DNA of 64,000 nt, from NCBI RefSeq assembly GCF_024679095.1, contig NW_026112165.1, positions 1-64,000 on the forward strand. The letters are read 5' to 3'. Position 1 is the stretch's first letter. Every line of letters begins with the position of its first letter. The position numbers and the translations under genes were made by a program. Below, piece by piece: positions 1 through 16,815 of the stretch. Below the pieces are notes generated by a model that had not been told where the DNA came from, made no database searches, and saw only the letters and a list, made by a program, of their open reading frames with translations. The stretch is from Eriocheir sinensis. Its lineage: Eukaryota > Arthropoda > Malacostraca > Decapoda > Varunidae.

Positions 1-3000
1 TATATATTTACAATACAAAGAACGTTATTTTATGTGAACTTGTTTTCATTTTCCATACTAAATTTACATTATTTTATGTATTATTTTGTACATGTATTTA
101 AATACTAATTTAACTATTCTTATATTATTATTATGTATATCTATTTTCATATAAATAGGAAATTAATTTGTATATTTTAGTATATATTTTATTCAAATTT
201 TCGGTAATTTTAAGTGAATTTTGTAGCATTTATTTTTCCTACAAATATACGTTCTTTTATCGGAATTTTGTTTTATTTATTTTGATACGCGAGTTTTCAT
301 TATTTTAGTGTGTATTTGATATATATACATACATTTATTTACATAATTTTATATGTATTTTGAATATATATTTTCATAGAAATTTACTCTATTTTTATGT
401 GTATTCGTATATATATATTTGCATACAAATTTACATTATTTATGTGTATTTCGCATATCTATTTCAATACAAATTTTTCTTTATTAGATATGCCTTTTGT
501 ATATTTATATTTTGATGCACAAATTTAGATTATTTTTTTATGTGTATTTTAGGCATATATATTTTAAACAATGCGTTATTATATGAGTAAGTGTTGCATC
601 TTTTATTTTCACTTTGATTTACATTATTTTATTGATTGTCAACGTTTATTTATTTTGGATACTGATTTTTATGGTTATTCTGTATTTTGTATATATATTT
701 TGTATTGTAGACATATTTACATTATTTAATGTATATTTTGGTAACATATATTTTATAAATTTACGTTATTGCTGTGTATTTGTTTATATATTTTTCATAC
801 AAATTTACATAATTTTATGTGTATTTGTATGGCGTATTTCTAATAGAAATTTGCCTCTAATTTTCATTTCTATTTTACATATCTATTTTCAAACAAATTT
901 AAATTATTTTTTGTGTATTTTGCCTTATTTTTATACAAATTTTTATAATTTTATTTGTGTTTTGTATATATATATTTTCACTGTAATATATAAGACATTC
1001 TTTTTTAGAGGAAATTTTTGTTTATTTATTTTGATACTAATTTACATTTATTTTATGTTAATATTTTGTATATATATATTTTCATAGTATTTACTATTAT
1101 TTTATGTATTTTGTATATATATTTTCCTAAAAAATTGGCTTTTAATTTTATTGTGTGTATTCATTATATATTTTTGATAAAAAAATTTCATTATTTTGTG
1201 TGTTTTTGCATATCTATTTCAATAAAATCTACCAATTATTATTGTATTATTATTTTTGTATTTATTTTAATATTGTCATTTTAATTATTTTATCATGCAT
1301 TTTGTATATATTTTTTTAAATATAAGATATTTTATGGGTATTTTGCATCTTTAATTTTATAAATTTTTACATTACGTACATATCTTTTACGTATTTACAT
1401 TATTTAATGTGTATTTTGTTTATATATTTTTATACAAATTTACGTTATTATACCTGTGTATTTAAATATATATTTTGACACAAATTACATTATTTTATGT
1501 ATTTTCTATATTTATTTCAATTCAAATTTAGCTTATTTTATGTGTCTTTTGTATATCTGTTTTCACATACAAATTTAATTATTTTATTATTTTTTGTATA
1601 TAGTTTTATACAATTTTACGTTATTTTTATATGTAACATTTTGTATATTTATATTTATACAAGTAAACCTTCTTTTTGGCATTTAGTTTGTTTTATTTTG
1701 ATACGAATTTACATTATTTTATGTGTATTTTGTATACATTTTCTTATACGCATTTACTTCATTTTATGTATTTTTGTATATATATTTTATAGAAATCTAC
1801 GTTATTTTATGTGTATTCGTATGTATATTTTGAAACAAATTTACATTGTTTTATATGTATTTTGCATATCTATTTCAATACAAATTTACCTTATTGTATG
1901 TGCATTTTGTATATTTATTGTAATACAAATTTAAATATTTATGTGCATTTTGGTATATATATTTTCATAAAAATGCGTTGTTTTATGGGTATTTTGCATC
2001 TTTATTTTCATACAAATTTACATTATTTTATTAATATTCTGTGTATTTATTTTGATACTATTTACATTATTCTATTTGTGTTTTGAATATATTTTTTATA
2101 CATATTTTATTTAATGTGTATTTTCTATATATTTCATACAAATTTTCGTTCTTTTAAGTGTATTTGTTTATATATTTTATTGAAATTTACATTATTTTAT
2201 GTGTATTTGTATGTATTTCAATAAATTTACCAATTTCATGTGTATTTTGTATATATATTTTATACAAATTTAAATTATTTTTGTGTATTTTTGTATAGAG
2301 TTTTATTCAAATTTACAATATTTTATGTGTATTTTGTATATCTATTTTCATACAAATACACATTCTTTTATTGATATTTTGTTTATGTATTTTGATGCGA
2401 ATATACATAATTTAATGTGTATTGTATATATATTTTTACACGCATTTACTTTACTTCATGTGTATTTTGTATATATATTTCTATAGAAATATACGTTATT
2501 TTATGTGTATTCATATATATGTTTTGAAACAAATATACATTGTTTTATGTGCATTTGCATATTTTTCAATACAAATTTATCTTATTGTACCTGCATTTTG
2601 TATATTAATTTTAATACAAATTTAGCTATTCTATGTGTATTTTTGTATATGTATTTTTATAAATTATGCTTTATTTTATTGGTATTTTGCACCTTTATTT
2701 TCATACAAAATTACATTATTTTTTTTTATTGATATTCTGTATTTATTTTGATACGATGTTAAATTATTCTATGTATATTTGTATATCTATTTTATACCAA
2801 TGTACGTTATTTTATATGAATTTGTTTTCATTTCACACAAATTTACATTATTTTATGTGAATTTTGTACATGTATTTAAATACAAATTTAACTAATTATA
2901 TGTGTATTTTGTATATCTATTTTCGCACAAATTGAAATTAATTTTGTGTATTTTGTATATATTTTATTCAAATTATCGTCATTTTATGTATTTTGTATAT

Positions 3001-3160
3001 TTATTTTCCTACAAATATACGTTCTTTTATCGGAATTTTATTTATTTATTTTGATACGAATTTTCATTTTTTAGTGTATTTGATATATATTTTTATACTT
3101 ATTTACATAATTTTATATGTATTTGAATATATATTTTCACAGAAATTAACTCTTTATTTA
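1..3160 (+). repeat. Satellite block 1, T-rich orientation
   Basis: T-rich monomers run from the window edge, so the block probably continues to the left. HOR landmarks include the TTTTGAAACAAATTTACATTG unit near 1818 and the GGGTATTTTGCATC unit near 1987. The last 150 bp (ACGTTCTTTTATCGG near 3020, then ATTTTCACAGAAATTAACTC) are also found before the switches at about 29248, 48020 and 59907. Confidence 0.85.
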
Positions 3161-6100
3161 TATCTAAAGAAAATACACAGGAAATAATATAAATTCGTAG
3201 AGAAATAAATGAACAAAATACCGATAAAATAATTTAATTTTGAATGAAAATATATATAGAAAATACACATAAAATAACGTAAATACAAATAAATATATAC
3301 ACATAAAATGATTTGAATTTGAATGAAAATAGATATAAAAATAAACTTAAAATAAGGCAAATTTATAATGATATATACATACAAAATACACATAAAATAA
3401 TGTAGATTTGTTTCAAAATATATATACGAATACACATAAAATAACGTAGATTTCTATAGAAATATATATACAAAATACACATGAAATGTTGTAAATACGT
3501 ATAAAAATATATATACAAAATACACATTAAATAATGTAAATTCGTGTCAAAATAAATAATTAAAATATCAATAAAAGAATGTATTTATGAAAATACATAT
3601 ACAAAATACATATAAAATAACGTAAATTTGTATAAAACTATATATAAAAATAAGCTAAATTTGTATGAAAATAAATATACAAAATACACATAAAATTAGG
3701 TAAATTTGTAAAGAAATACATATACAAAATACACATAAAATAATGTAAATTTGAATGAAAATATATAAACAAATACATAAATTAACATAAATTTTTATAA
3801 AATATATATGAAAAATACTCATTAAATAATGTAAATATGTATAAAAAATATATATTCAAAACACATATAGAATAATGTAAAATCGTATTTAAATAAATAC
3901 ACAGAATGTAAATAAAATAATGTAAATTTGTATGAAAATAAAGATGCAAAATACCCATAAAATAACGCATTTTTTATAAATATACAAAATACACATGAAA
4001 GGATGTAAATATGTATAAAAATATATATACAAAATACACATTAAATAATGTAAATTAAGTGTCAAAATAAATAAACAAAATGTGAAAGAATGTGTATTGT
4101 ATGAAAATAAATATACAAAGTACATAAGATAACATAAATTTGTATAAACTATATACAAAAAATACTCAAAAATAATTTAAATTTGTATTAAAATAAATAT
4201 ACAAAATACACATAAAATTAAGTAAATTTGTATTGAAATACATATACAATATATACATAAAATACTGTAAATTTGAATGAAAATACATAAACAAATACAC
4301 TTAAAATAACGTAAATTTGTATAAAAAATATATACAAAACACAAATAGAATAATGTAAAATCGTATCATAATAAATACACAGAATATTAATAAAATAATG
4401 TAAATTTGTATGAAAATAAAGAAGCAAAATACCCATAAAATAACGCTTTTTTTTTAAATATATATACAAAAATACACATAAAAAAATTTATTTGTATTAA
4501 AATAAATATACAAAATACATATTCAATAAGGTAAATCTGTATTTAAATAGATATGCAAAATACATATAAAACAATGTAAATTTGTTTCAAAATATATATA
4601 CGAATACACATAAATAACGTAGATTTGTATAAAATATATATAAAAAATACACGTAAAATGAAGTAAATACGTATAAAAAAATGTATACAAAATAAACATA
4701 AAATAATGTAAATTCGTATCAAAATAAATAAACAAAATACCAAAAAGAATGTGTATTTGTATAAATATAAATATACAAAATACACATAAATAACACAAAT
4801 TTGTATAAAACTATATACAAAAATACACAAAGTAATTAAATTGTATGAAAATAGATATACAAAATACAGATAAATAAGCTAAATTTGAATTGAAATGTAT
4901 ATACAAAATACATAAAATAATGTAAATTTGTATCAAATATTTATAAAAATACATATAATAACGTAAATTTGTTTAAAAATATATAAACAAAATACACATT
5001 AAGTAATATAAATACGTATAAAAAAATGTACAAAAAATACATATAATCATGTAATTCGTATCAAACTAAATAAACAAAATAGCAATAAAATAATGTAAAT
5101 TTGTATGAGAAAACATATACAAATACATATAAAAATAACGCTAATTTCTTTAAAAACAATGTCCAAAATGAACGTAAAATAAATTAACTTTGGATAAAAT
5201 ATATATACAAAACACACATTAAATAATGTAAATGCTATAAAATAACCTAAATTTGTATAAAACTATATACAAAAATACACAAAAATAATTTAAATTTGTA
5301 TGAAAAGAAATATACAAAATACACATAAAATTAGGTTAATTTCTATTGAAATACATATACAAAATACACATAAAACAATGTGAATTTGAAAGAACATATA
5401 TAAACAAATACACATATAATAACGTAAATTTGTATGAAATATATATACAAAATACACATTAAATAATGTAAATATGTATAAAAAATATATACAAAACACA
5501 AATAGAGTAATGTAAAATCGTATCAAATATATACACAGAATATTATTAAAATAATGTAAATTTGTATGAAAATTAAGATGCAAAATACCTATAAAATAAC
5601 GCATTTTTTATAAAATTATTGATACCAAAATACACATAAAATATTTGAATTTGTATCAAAATAAATATACAAAATGCACATACAATAAGGTAAATTTGTA
5701 TTGAAATAGATATGCAAAATACATATAAAATAATGTAAATTTGTTTCAAAATATATATGCGAATACACATAAAATAACGTAGATTTCTATAAAAATACAT
5801 ATACAAAATAACCATAAAATTAAGTAAATACGTATAAAAAATGTATACAAAATACACATAAAATAATGTAAATTCGTATAAATATAAATAAACAATATAG
5901 CAATAAAAGAATGTGTATTTGTATAAATATAAATATACAAAATGCACATAAAATAACGTAAATTTATATAAAACTATATACATAAAATAACGCAAATTTC
6001 TATAAAAATATATGTACAAAAATGAACATAAAATAAATTTGCATAAAAATATATATACAAAACACACATTAGATAATGTAAATGAGTATAAAAATATGTA

Positions 6101-6475
6101 TACAAAATACCTATGAAATAATCTAAATTTCGAATTAAATTAAGAAAATACCAATATAATAATGTAATTTGGATGAAAATATATATACAAAATACACATA
6201 AAATAACCTAAATACAAATACAAATATACACATAAAATAATTTTAAATTGAATGAAATAAATATACAAAATAAACATAAAATAAGGTAAATTTGTAATGA
6301 AATATATGAAAAAATACACATAAAAGAATATAAATTTGTATGAAAATATATATACAAATACACATTAAATAACATGAATTTGTATAAAATTTGTATCAAA
6401 ATATATACGAATACACACAATAAAATAACGTAATTTTTTATGAAAATGTATATACAAAATACACATAAAATAATG
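3010..6475 (+). repeat. 3.5-kb segmental duplication, left copy
   Basis: Direct counterpart of 59757-63220, offset about 56.73-56.74 kb. Shared rare words include GTCCAAAATGAACGTAAAAT near 5161 (one extra A near 61890), and both contain the + to - switch. Confidence 0.8.
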
Positions 6476-7371
6476 TAAATTTGTATAAAAATATATAAAC
6501 AAATACACATAAAATAGTATAAATTTGGATGAAATATATATACAAAATAAACCTTAAATAATGTAAATATGTATAAAAAATATATACAAAATACACATAG
6601 AATAATGTTAAATCGTATCAAAATAAATAAAGAGAATATCAATAAAATAATGTAAATTTGTATGAAAAATAAAGCTGCAAAATATCCATATAATAACGCA
6701 TATTTGCATAAAAATATATATACAAAAATACATATAAAATAATTAAATTTGTATTAAAATAAATATACAAAATGCACGTACAATAAAGAAAATTTGTATT
6801 GAAATAAATATGCAAAATACACATCAATAATGTAAATTTGTATCTAAATATATATACGAATACTCATAAAATAGAGTAAATTTCTATGAAAATATACATA
6901 CAAAATAGATATACAAAATACACATATAACTAGTTAAATTTGTATTTAAATACATGTACAAAAAACACATAAAATAATGTAGATTTGTATCAAATGAAAA
7001 CAAATACATTTATATAAAATATATACAAAATACACATAGAATAATGTAAAATCATACCAAATAAATACACAGAATATCAATAAAATAATGTAAATTTGTA
7101 TGAAAATAAAGATGCAAAATACCCATCAAATAAAGCATATTTTTTATAAAAATACATACACAAAAATACACATAGATTAATCAAATTTGTATTAAAATTA
7201 ATATACAAAATGCACATACAATAATGTAAATTTGTATTGAAAAATCTGCAAAATACACATAAAACAATGTAAATTTGTTTCAAAATATATATACGAAGAC
7301 ACATAAAATAACTTAGATTTCTATAGAAATATATAAACAAAAGACAAATGAAATAATGTAAATACATATAA

Positions 7372-7468
<97 letters not shown>

Positions 7469-7905
7469 AAATACACATTAAATAATGTTAATTCGTGTCA
7501 AAATATATAAAAAATATCATGAAAAGAATGTGTATTTGAATGAAAATAGATATACAAAATACATAAAATAACCTAAATTTGTATAAAACTATATACAAAA
7601 ATAAACAAAATAATTTACACTTGTATGAAAATAAATATAAAAAACATAATATTAGTTAAATTTGTATTGAATACATATACAAAATACACATAAAATAATG
7701 TGAATGAAAATATATAAACATATAGACTTAAAATAACGTAAATTTGTATCAAATATATATACAAAAACAAATAAAATAATGTAAATATGTATAAAAACAT
7801 ATATACAAAACACAAATAAAATAATGTAAAATCGTATCAAAATAAATACAGAAAATATTAATAAAATAATGTAAATTTGTATGAAAATTAAGATTCAAAA
7901 TACCT
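4866..7905 (-). repeat. 3.0-kb inverted duplication, A-rich arm
   Basis: Reverse-complement counterpart of 31545-34518. Shared order includes the ATTAACTTTGGATAAAAT unit (5192), GAATACTCATAAAATAGAG (6850) and the AAGATTCAAAATACC end. It contains the 7381 TA run, which the other arm lacks. Confidence 0.8.
7381..7466. repeat. (TA)n microsatellite, ~86 bp
   Basis: An uninterrupted TA run, preceded by a run of A at 7371-7380. The inverted counterpart near 31985-32010 has an ordinary monomer with no run. Confidence 0.97.
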
Positions 7906-7907
7906 AT

Positions 7908-8003
7908 GTCATGTGTATTCGTATATATATTTTGAAACAAATTTACATTGTTTATATGTATTTTGCATATCTATTTTTGTGTCTTCTGTATTTATTTTTG
8001 TTA
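7908..8003 (+). repeat. Satellite block 3, 96-bp T-rich insert
   Basis: About two monomers in T-rich orientation (GTATTCGTATATATATTTTG, then GCATATCTATTTTTGTG) sit between A-rich monomers. The right border is the reverse complement, with one mismatch in the part compared, of the borders near 21451 and 40160. Confidence 0.8.
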
Positions 8004-8779
8004 TACATAGAATAATGTAAAATCGTATTAAAAATCAGTACACAGAATATCAATAAAATAATTTAAATTTGTATGAAAACAATGATATAATCATGTAATT
8101 GTATCAAAATAAATAAACAAAATACCAATAAAATAATATAAATTTGTATGAGTAAATGTGTATAAATATAAATGTACAAAATACACATACAAAATAAACA
8201 TAAAATAATGTAAATTTATATGAAAATATATATACAAATACCCATAAAATACCATGAATTTGTATAAAATTATACATTCAAAATAAATATTAAATAATAT
8301 AAATGCGTATAAAAATATATATAAAAAGTACATATAAAATAATGTAAATTCGTATCAATATAAATCAACAAAATACCAATAAAATAATATATATTTGAAT
8401 GAAAATAGATTTACAAAATACACATAACACAACTAAATTTGTATTGAAATATTTACAAAATACATATAAATAATTTGAGTTTGTATGAAAATACAAAATA
8501 GATATTCAAAATACACATAAAACTAGGTAAATTTCTTTTGAAATATATATACAAAATACCCATAAAATATTGTAAATTTGTGTCAAATATATAAACAAAT
8601 ACACAAAATATAACGTAATTTGTATGAAATATATATACAAAATACACATATAAGAATGTCAAATCGTTTCAAATTGAATGATCAGAATATCAATAAAATA
8701 ACGTAAATTTGTATGAAAATAAAGATGCAAAATACCCATAAAATAAAGCATATATTTATAAAAATACATATACAAAAAA
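8004..8779 (-). repeat. Satellite block 4, A-rich orientation
   Basis: Starts with ACATAGAATAATGTAAAATC. Most of it (about 8091-8660) matches the order of monomers at 54340-54960, and part of it matches 38500-39000. It includes the uninverted form of the nine-fold junction (GTATGAGTAAATGTGTATAA near 8147). Confidence 0.8.
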
Positions 8780-11700
8780 TTACAATATATTATATGTATT
8801 TTCTAAATATATTTTTAAAATTATTTACATAATTTCATATGATTTTTGTATATATATTTCTATAGAAATCTACTTATTTTATGTGTATTCTATATATATT
8901 TTGAAACAAATTTACATTGTTTCATATGTATTTTGAATATCTCTTTTAATACAAATTTACATTACTGTATATGCATTTTGTATATTTATTTCAATACAAA
9001 TTTAAATATTTTATGTGTATTTTGGTATATATATTTATAAAAATGCGATAATTTTGGGAATTTTGCATCTATATTTTCATACAAATTTACATTATTTTAT
9101 TGATATTCTGTGTATTTATTTTGATACGATTTTACATTATTCTATTTGTTTTTGTATATATTTTTTTATACACATTTACATTATTTAATGTACCTTGCAT
9201 ATATATTTTATACAAATTTACGCTAGTTTATGTATTTGTTTTTATATTTTCATTCAAATTTAAATTTATTTTAATTGAAATTACATTATTTTATGTGTAT
9301 TTTGTATACATTTTTTATACGCATTTACTTAATTTTATGTGTATTTTGTATATTTTTTTTATAGAAATCTACGTTTTTAATTTTATTCGTATATATATTT
9401 TGAAACAAATTTACATTGTTTATATGTATTTTGCATATCTCTTTCAATACAAATTTACCTATTGTATGTGCATTTTGTATATTTATTTCAATGCAAATTT
9501 AAATATTTTATGTGTATTTTGGCATATATTTTTATAAGAAATGCGCTATTTTATGGGAATTTTGCATCTTTATTATCATACAAATTTACATTATTTTATT
9601 AATATTCGGTGTATTTATTTTGATACGATGTTACATTATTCTATTTGTTTTTGTATATATTTTTTCATACATATTTACATTATTTAATGTGTATCTTGCA
9701 TATATATTTTATACAAATTTATTATCTATTAACTATTTTCATACAAATACACATTCTTTTCATGATATTTTGTTTATTTGATTTGACACGAATTTACATT
9801 ATTTAATATGTATTTTGTATATATATTTTATATGTATTTACATAATTTCATATGTATTTTGTATATATTTCTATCGAAATCTACGTTATTTTATGTGTAT
9901 TCGTATACATATTTTGAAACAAATTTACATTGTTTTATATGTATTTTGAATATCTCTTTCAATACAAATTTACTTACTGTATATGCATTTTGTATATTTA
10001 TTTCAATACAAATTTAAATATTTTATGTATTTTGGTAAATATATTTTATAAAAATGCGATAATTTTGAATTTTGTATCTTTATTTTCATACAAATTTACA
10101 TTATTTTATTGATATTCTGTGAATTTATTTTGATACGATTTTACATTATTCTATTTGTTTTTATTTATATTTTTATACACATTTACGTTATTTAATGTGT
10201 ATCTTGCATATATTTTATACAAATTTACGTTATTTTAAGTGTATTTGTTTATATATTTTCATTCAAATTTACATTATTTGATGTGTATTTTGTATGTATT
10301 TCAATACAATTTACCTATTTTATGTATTTTGTATATTTTCAAACAAATTTAAATTATTTTGTGTATTTTTGTATATAGTTTTATACAAATTTAGGTTATT
10401 TTATGTACGCATTTTCATTATTTAGTGTGTGTTTGTTTATATATTTTTTGCAAATTTACTTTATTTTATGTGCATTTTGTACATATATTTTATAGAAATT
10501 TGCGTTATTTGTATATGTTTTCTCATACAAATTTACATTATTTTATTGCTATTTTGTTTATTTTTTGATACAATTACATGATTATATGAGTATTTTGTAC
10601 ATATTTTTTATACGTATTTACATTACTTAATGTGTATTTTGTTTATATATTTTTAAACAAATCTACGTTATTATATGTATTTGTATAAATATTTTGATAC
10701 AGATTTACATTATTTTATGTATTTTGTATGTACATTTCAATTCAAATTTAGCTTATTTTAGCTGTATTTTGTATATATATTTTCATACAAATTTAATTAC
10801 TTTTGTATTTTTGTATATAGTTTTATACAAATTTACGATATTCTATGTGTATTTTGTATATTTATATTTTACAAATACACATTTTTTTTATACGTGTTAC
10901 TTAATTTTATGTGTATTTTGTATATTTTTATAGAAATCTACGTTTTTTATTTGTATTCGTGTATATATTTTGAAACAAATTTACATTGTTTTATATGTAT
11001 TTTTGCATATCTCTTTCAATACAAATTTACCTTATTGTATGTGCATTTTGTATATTTATTTTAATACAAATTTAAATATTTTATGTGTATTTTGGTATAT
11101 ATATTTTTAAAAGAAATGCGCTATTTTATGGGAATTTTGCATCTTTATTTTGATAGAAATTTACATTATTTTATTAATATTCGGTATATTTATTTTGATA
11201 CGAGTTTACATTATTGTATTTGTTTTTTGTATATACTTTTTTATACATATTTACATTATTTAATGAGGATCTTGCATATATATTTTATACAAATTTATTA
11301 TCTATTATCTATTTTTATACAAATACACATTCTTTTCATGATATTTTGTTTATTTATTTTGACACGAATTTTCATTATTTGATATGTATTTTGTATATAT
11401 TTTTTATACACATTTACATTATTTAATATGTATCTTGCATATATATTTTATACAAATTTACGTTATTTTAAGTGTATTCGTCTATATATTTTGAAACAAA
11501 TTTACATTGTTTTATATGTATTTTAGAATATCTCTTTTAATACAAATTTACCTTACTGTATATGCATTTTGTATATTTATTTCAATACAAATTTAAAAAT
11601 TTATGTGTATTTTGGTATATATATTTTTATAAAAATGCGATAATTTTTAATTTTGCATCTTATTTTCATACAAATTTACATTATTTTATTGATATTCTGT

Positions 11701-11909
11701 GTATTTATTTTCATACGATTTTACATTATTCTATTTGTTTTTTGTATATATATTTTATACATTTACATTATTTAATATGTATCTTGCATATATATTTTAT
11801 ACAAATTTATATATTATATATTTTATATTATATTTTTCATATATTTATTTATTTATATATATAACATTATTTTATATATATTTTGTATATATTTTTTATA
11901 CGTATTTAC

Positions 11910-11949
<40 letters not shown>

Positions 11950-13376
11950 CTACGTTTATTTTATTTGTATTCGTAAATATATTTTGAAACAAATTTACAT
12001 TGTTTTATATGTATTTTTAATATCTATTTCAATACAAATTTACCTTATTGTATATGCATTTTGTATATTTATTTCAATGCAAATTTAAATATTTTATGTG
12101 TATTTTGGTATATATATTTTATAAAAATGCGATAATTTTTGGGAATTTTGTATCTTTATTTTCATACAAATTTACATTATTTTATTAATATTCTGTGTAT
12201 TTATTTTGATACGATGTTACATTATTCTATTTGTTTTTGTATATACTTTTTATACATATTTACATTATTAAATGTGTATCTTGCATATATATTTTATACA
12301 AATTTACATTATTTTAAGTGTATTTGTTTATTTATTTTCATTCAAATTTACATTATTTGATATGTATTTTGTATATATATTTTATACGTATTTTCATAAT
12401 TTTATGTATTTTGTATATATATTTCTATAATCTACTTTATTTTATATGTATTCGTATATATATTTTCAAACAAATTTACATTATTTTATGTGTATTTTTG
12501 AATATAGTTTCAATACAAATTTACCTTACTGTATATGCATTATTTAGTGTGTTTTGTATATTTATTTCAATACAAATTTAAATATTTTATGTGTATTTTG
12601 TACATATATTTTTATAAAAATGCGATAATTTTTGCGAATTTTGTATTTGTATATTTTCATACAAATTTACATTATTTTATTTATATTATGTTTATTTATT
12701 CTGATACGACTTTACATGATTATATTTGTATTTTGTATATATATTTTTTTATGCATATTTACATTATTTAATGTGTGTATTTGTTTATATATTTTAAACA
12801 AATCTACGTTATTATTTGTATTTGTATAAATATTTTGATACAAATTTACATTATTTTATGTGTATTTTGTATATTTCTTTTCAAACAAATTTAGCTTATT
12901 TTTGTGTATTTTGTATATAGTTTTATACAAATTTAGGTTATTTTATGTACGCATTTACATTATTTAGTGTGTTTTTGTATATAGTTTTATACAAATTTAC
13001 GATGTTTTATGTGTATTTTGTATATTTATATTTTTACAAATACACATTCTTTTACTAGTATTTTGTTTATTTATTTTGATACGATTTTATGTATTTTTGT
13101 ATTCATTTTTATACGTATTTACTTCATTTTTGTGTATTTTGTATATATTTTTATAGAAATCTACGTTATTATATGTATTTATATTTTGAAACAAATTTAC
13201 ATTGTTTTATATGTATTTTGCATATCTATTTCAATACAAAATTGCAAATTTACTTTATTTTATGTTCATTTTGTACATATATTTTTAGAAATTTGCGTTA
13301 TTTTATGTGTATTTGTATATGTTTTCTACAAATTTACATTATTTTATTGCTATTTTGTTTATTTATTTTGATACAA
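8780..13376 (+). repeat. Satellite block 5, T-rich, ~500-bp HOR
   Basis: The unit with AATGCGATAATTTTGGGAAT or its variants recurs near 9043, 9540, 10055, 11117, 11634, 12128 and 12622. Spacings are about 497, 515, 1062, 517, 494 and 494 bp, so the local HOR is about 500 bp or eleven monomers. A short (TA)n run interrupts it at 11917-11944. Confidence 0.85.
11917..11944. repeat. (TA)n microsatellite, 28 bp
   Basis: A pure TA run replaces the usual TATATATATTTCTATAG segment of the monomer. Confidence 0.95.
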
Positions 13377-13647
13377 AATGAAATAGATATAAAAATACAT
13401 ATAAAAATAAAATTGAATTGTGTTAAATATATAATACATAAATAAATAAAATAATTTATTAAATATTTAACAATTATTAATAAATAACGTAAATTTTGTT
13501 TATTTGTATACAATAAACAATGTAAAATAAATAAAAAATATAAAAAATATACAAATAGAATAATAAAATCATTATAAAATAAATAATAAAAATAATAATA
13601 AAACAAGAATAATAATAAAAAAATAAGATGAAACTTAAACAGTAAAC
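13377..13647. other. Diverged A-rich island, origin unclear
   Basis: This stretch breaks the monomer rhythm. It is rich in AAT and AAAT steps (for example 13584-13627) and has an exact 10-bp inverted repeat, TGTTAAATAT at 13421-13430 and ATATTTAACA at 13463-13472. The middle (about 13490-13590) still resembles decayed A-rich monomers, with an ATACAAATAGAATAAT segment. It lies exactly where orientation changes from + to -. It may be decayed satellite or the remnant of an inserted sequence; nothing in it identifies a mobile element. Confidence 0.55.
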
Positions 13648-14778
13648 ACCATTTTTATAAAAATATATATACCAAAATACACATGAAAAAATAATTTGTA
13701 TTAAAATAAATATACAAAATACACATACAATAATAAATCTGTATTGAAATAGATATGCAAAATACATATAAAACAATGTAAATTTGTTTCAAATATATAT
13801 ACGAATACACATAAAATAACGTAGATTTGTATAAAATATATATACAAAATACATAAAATGAAGTAAATACGTATAAAATGTATACAAAATACACATAAAA
13901 TAATGTAAATTCGTATCAAAATAAATAAACAAAATACCAATAAAAGAATGTGTATTTGTATAAATATAAATATACAAAATACACATAAAATAACGCAAAT
14001 TTGTATAAAACTATATACAAAAATACACAGAAGTAATTAAATTCGTATGAAAATAGATATACAAAATACAGATAAAATAAGCTAAATTTGAATTGAAATG
14101 TATATACAAAATACATAAAATAATGTAGATTTGTATCAAAATATTTATAAAAATAGCCATAAAATAACGCATTTTTTTATTTATAAAAATATATATACCA
14201 AAATACACATCAAAAAATTAAATTTGTATTAAAATAAATCTACAAAAAACACATACAATAAGGTAAATTTGTATTGAAATAGATATGCAAAATACATATA
14301 AAACAATGTAAATTTGTTTCAAAATATATATACGAATACACATAAAATAACGTAGATTTCTATAAAAATATATATACAAAATACACATAAAATGAAATAA
14401 ATACGTATAAAAAAATGTATACAAAATACACATAAAATAATGTAAATTCGTATCAAAATAAATATACAAAATACCAATAAAAGAATGTGTATTTGTATAA
14501 ATATAAATATACTAAATACACATAAAATAACGTAAATTTATATAAAACTATATACAAAAATACACAAAAGTATTTCAATTTGTATGAAAATAGATATACA
14601 AAATAAGGTAAATTCGTTTCAAATTCAATAAACAAAATTCAGATAAAAGAACGTATATTTGTAGAAAAAATAAATATACAAAATACACATTAAATAACGA
14701 AAATTTGTATGAAAATATATAAAAAAATAAACAAAAATAATTTCAATTTGTATGAAAATAAATATACAAAATACACAT
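13648..14778 (-). repeat. Satellite block 6, A-rich orientation
   Basis: Regular A-rich monomers resume at ATTTTTATAAAAATATATAT. The unit with an internal TTTTTTTATTTATAAAA near 14168 is shared with 22173, 24868, 26758, 40927, 43622 and 45527. The block ends in the abrupt fold-back ACAAAATACACATGTATTTT. Confidence 0.85.

Positions 14779-16815
<2,037 letters not shown>

Larger units (their letters stand above)
3161..7907 (-). repeat. Satellite block 2, A-rich orientation
   Basis: Monomers are in reverse orientation (TAAAATAATGTAAATTTGTA). The first part to about 6475 is repeated directly at 59.9-63.2 kb. The part from about 4866 to the end is repeated inverted at 31.5-34.5 kb. A long (TA)n run lies at 7381-7466. 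Confidence 0.85.

Noticed and set aside
13421..13472. Terminal inverted repeats of a small transposon
   Set aside because: Only 10 bp match in a very AT-rich context, with no clear target-site duplication or coding content; kept only as part of the island.
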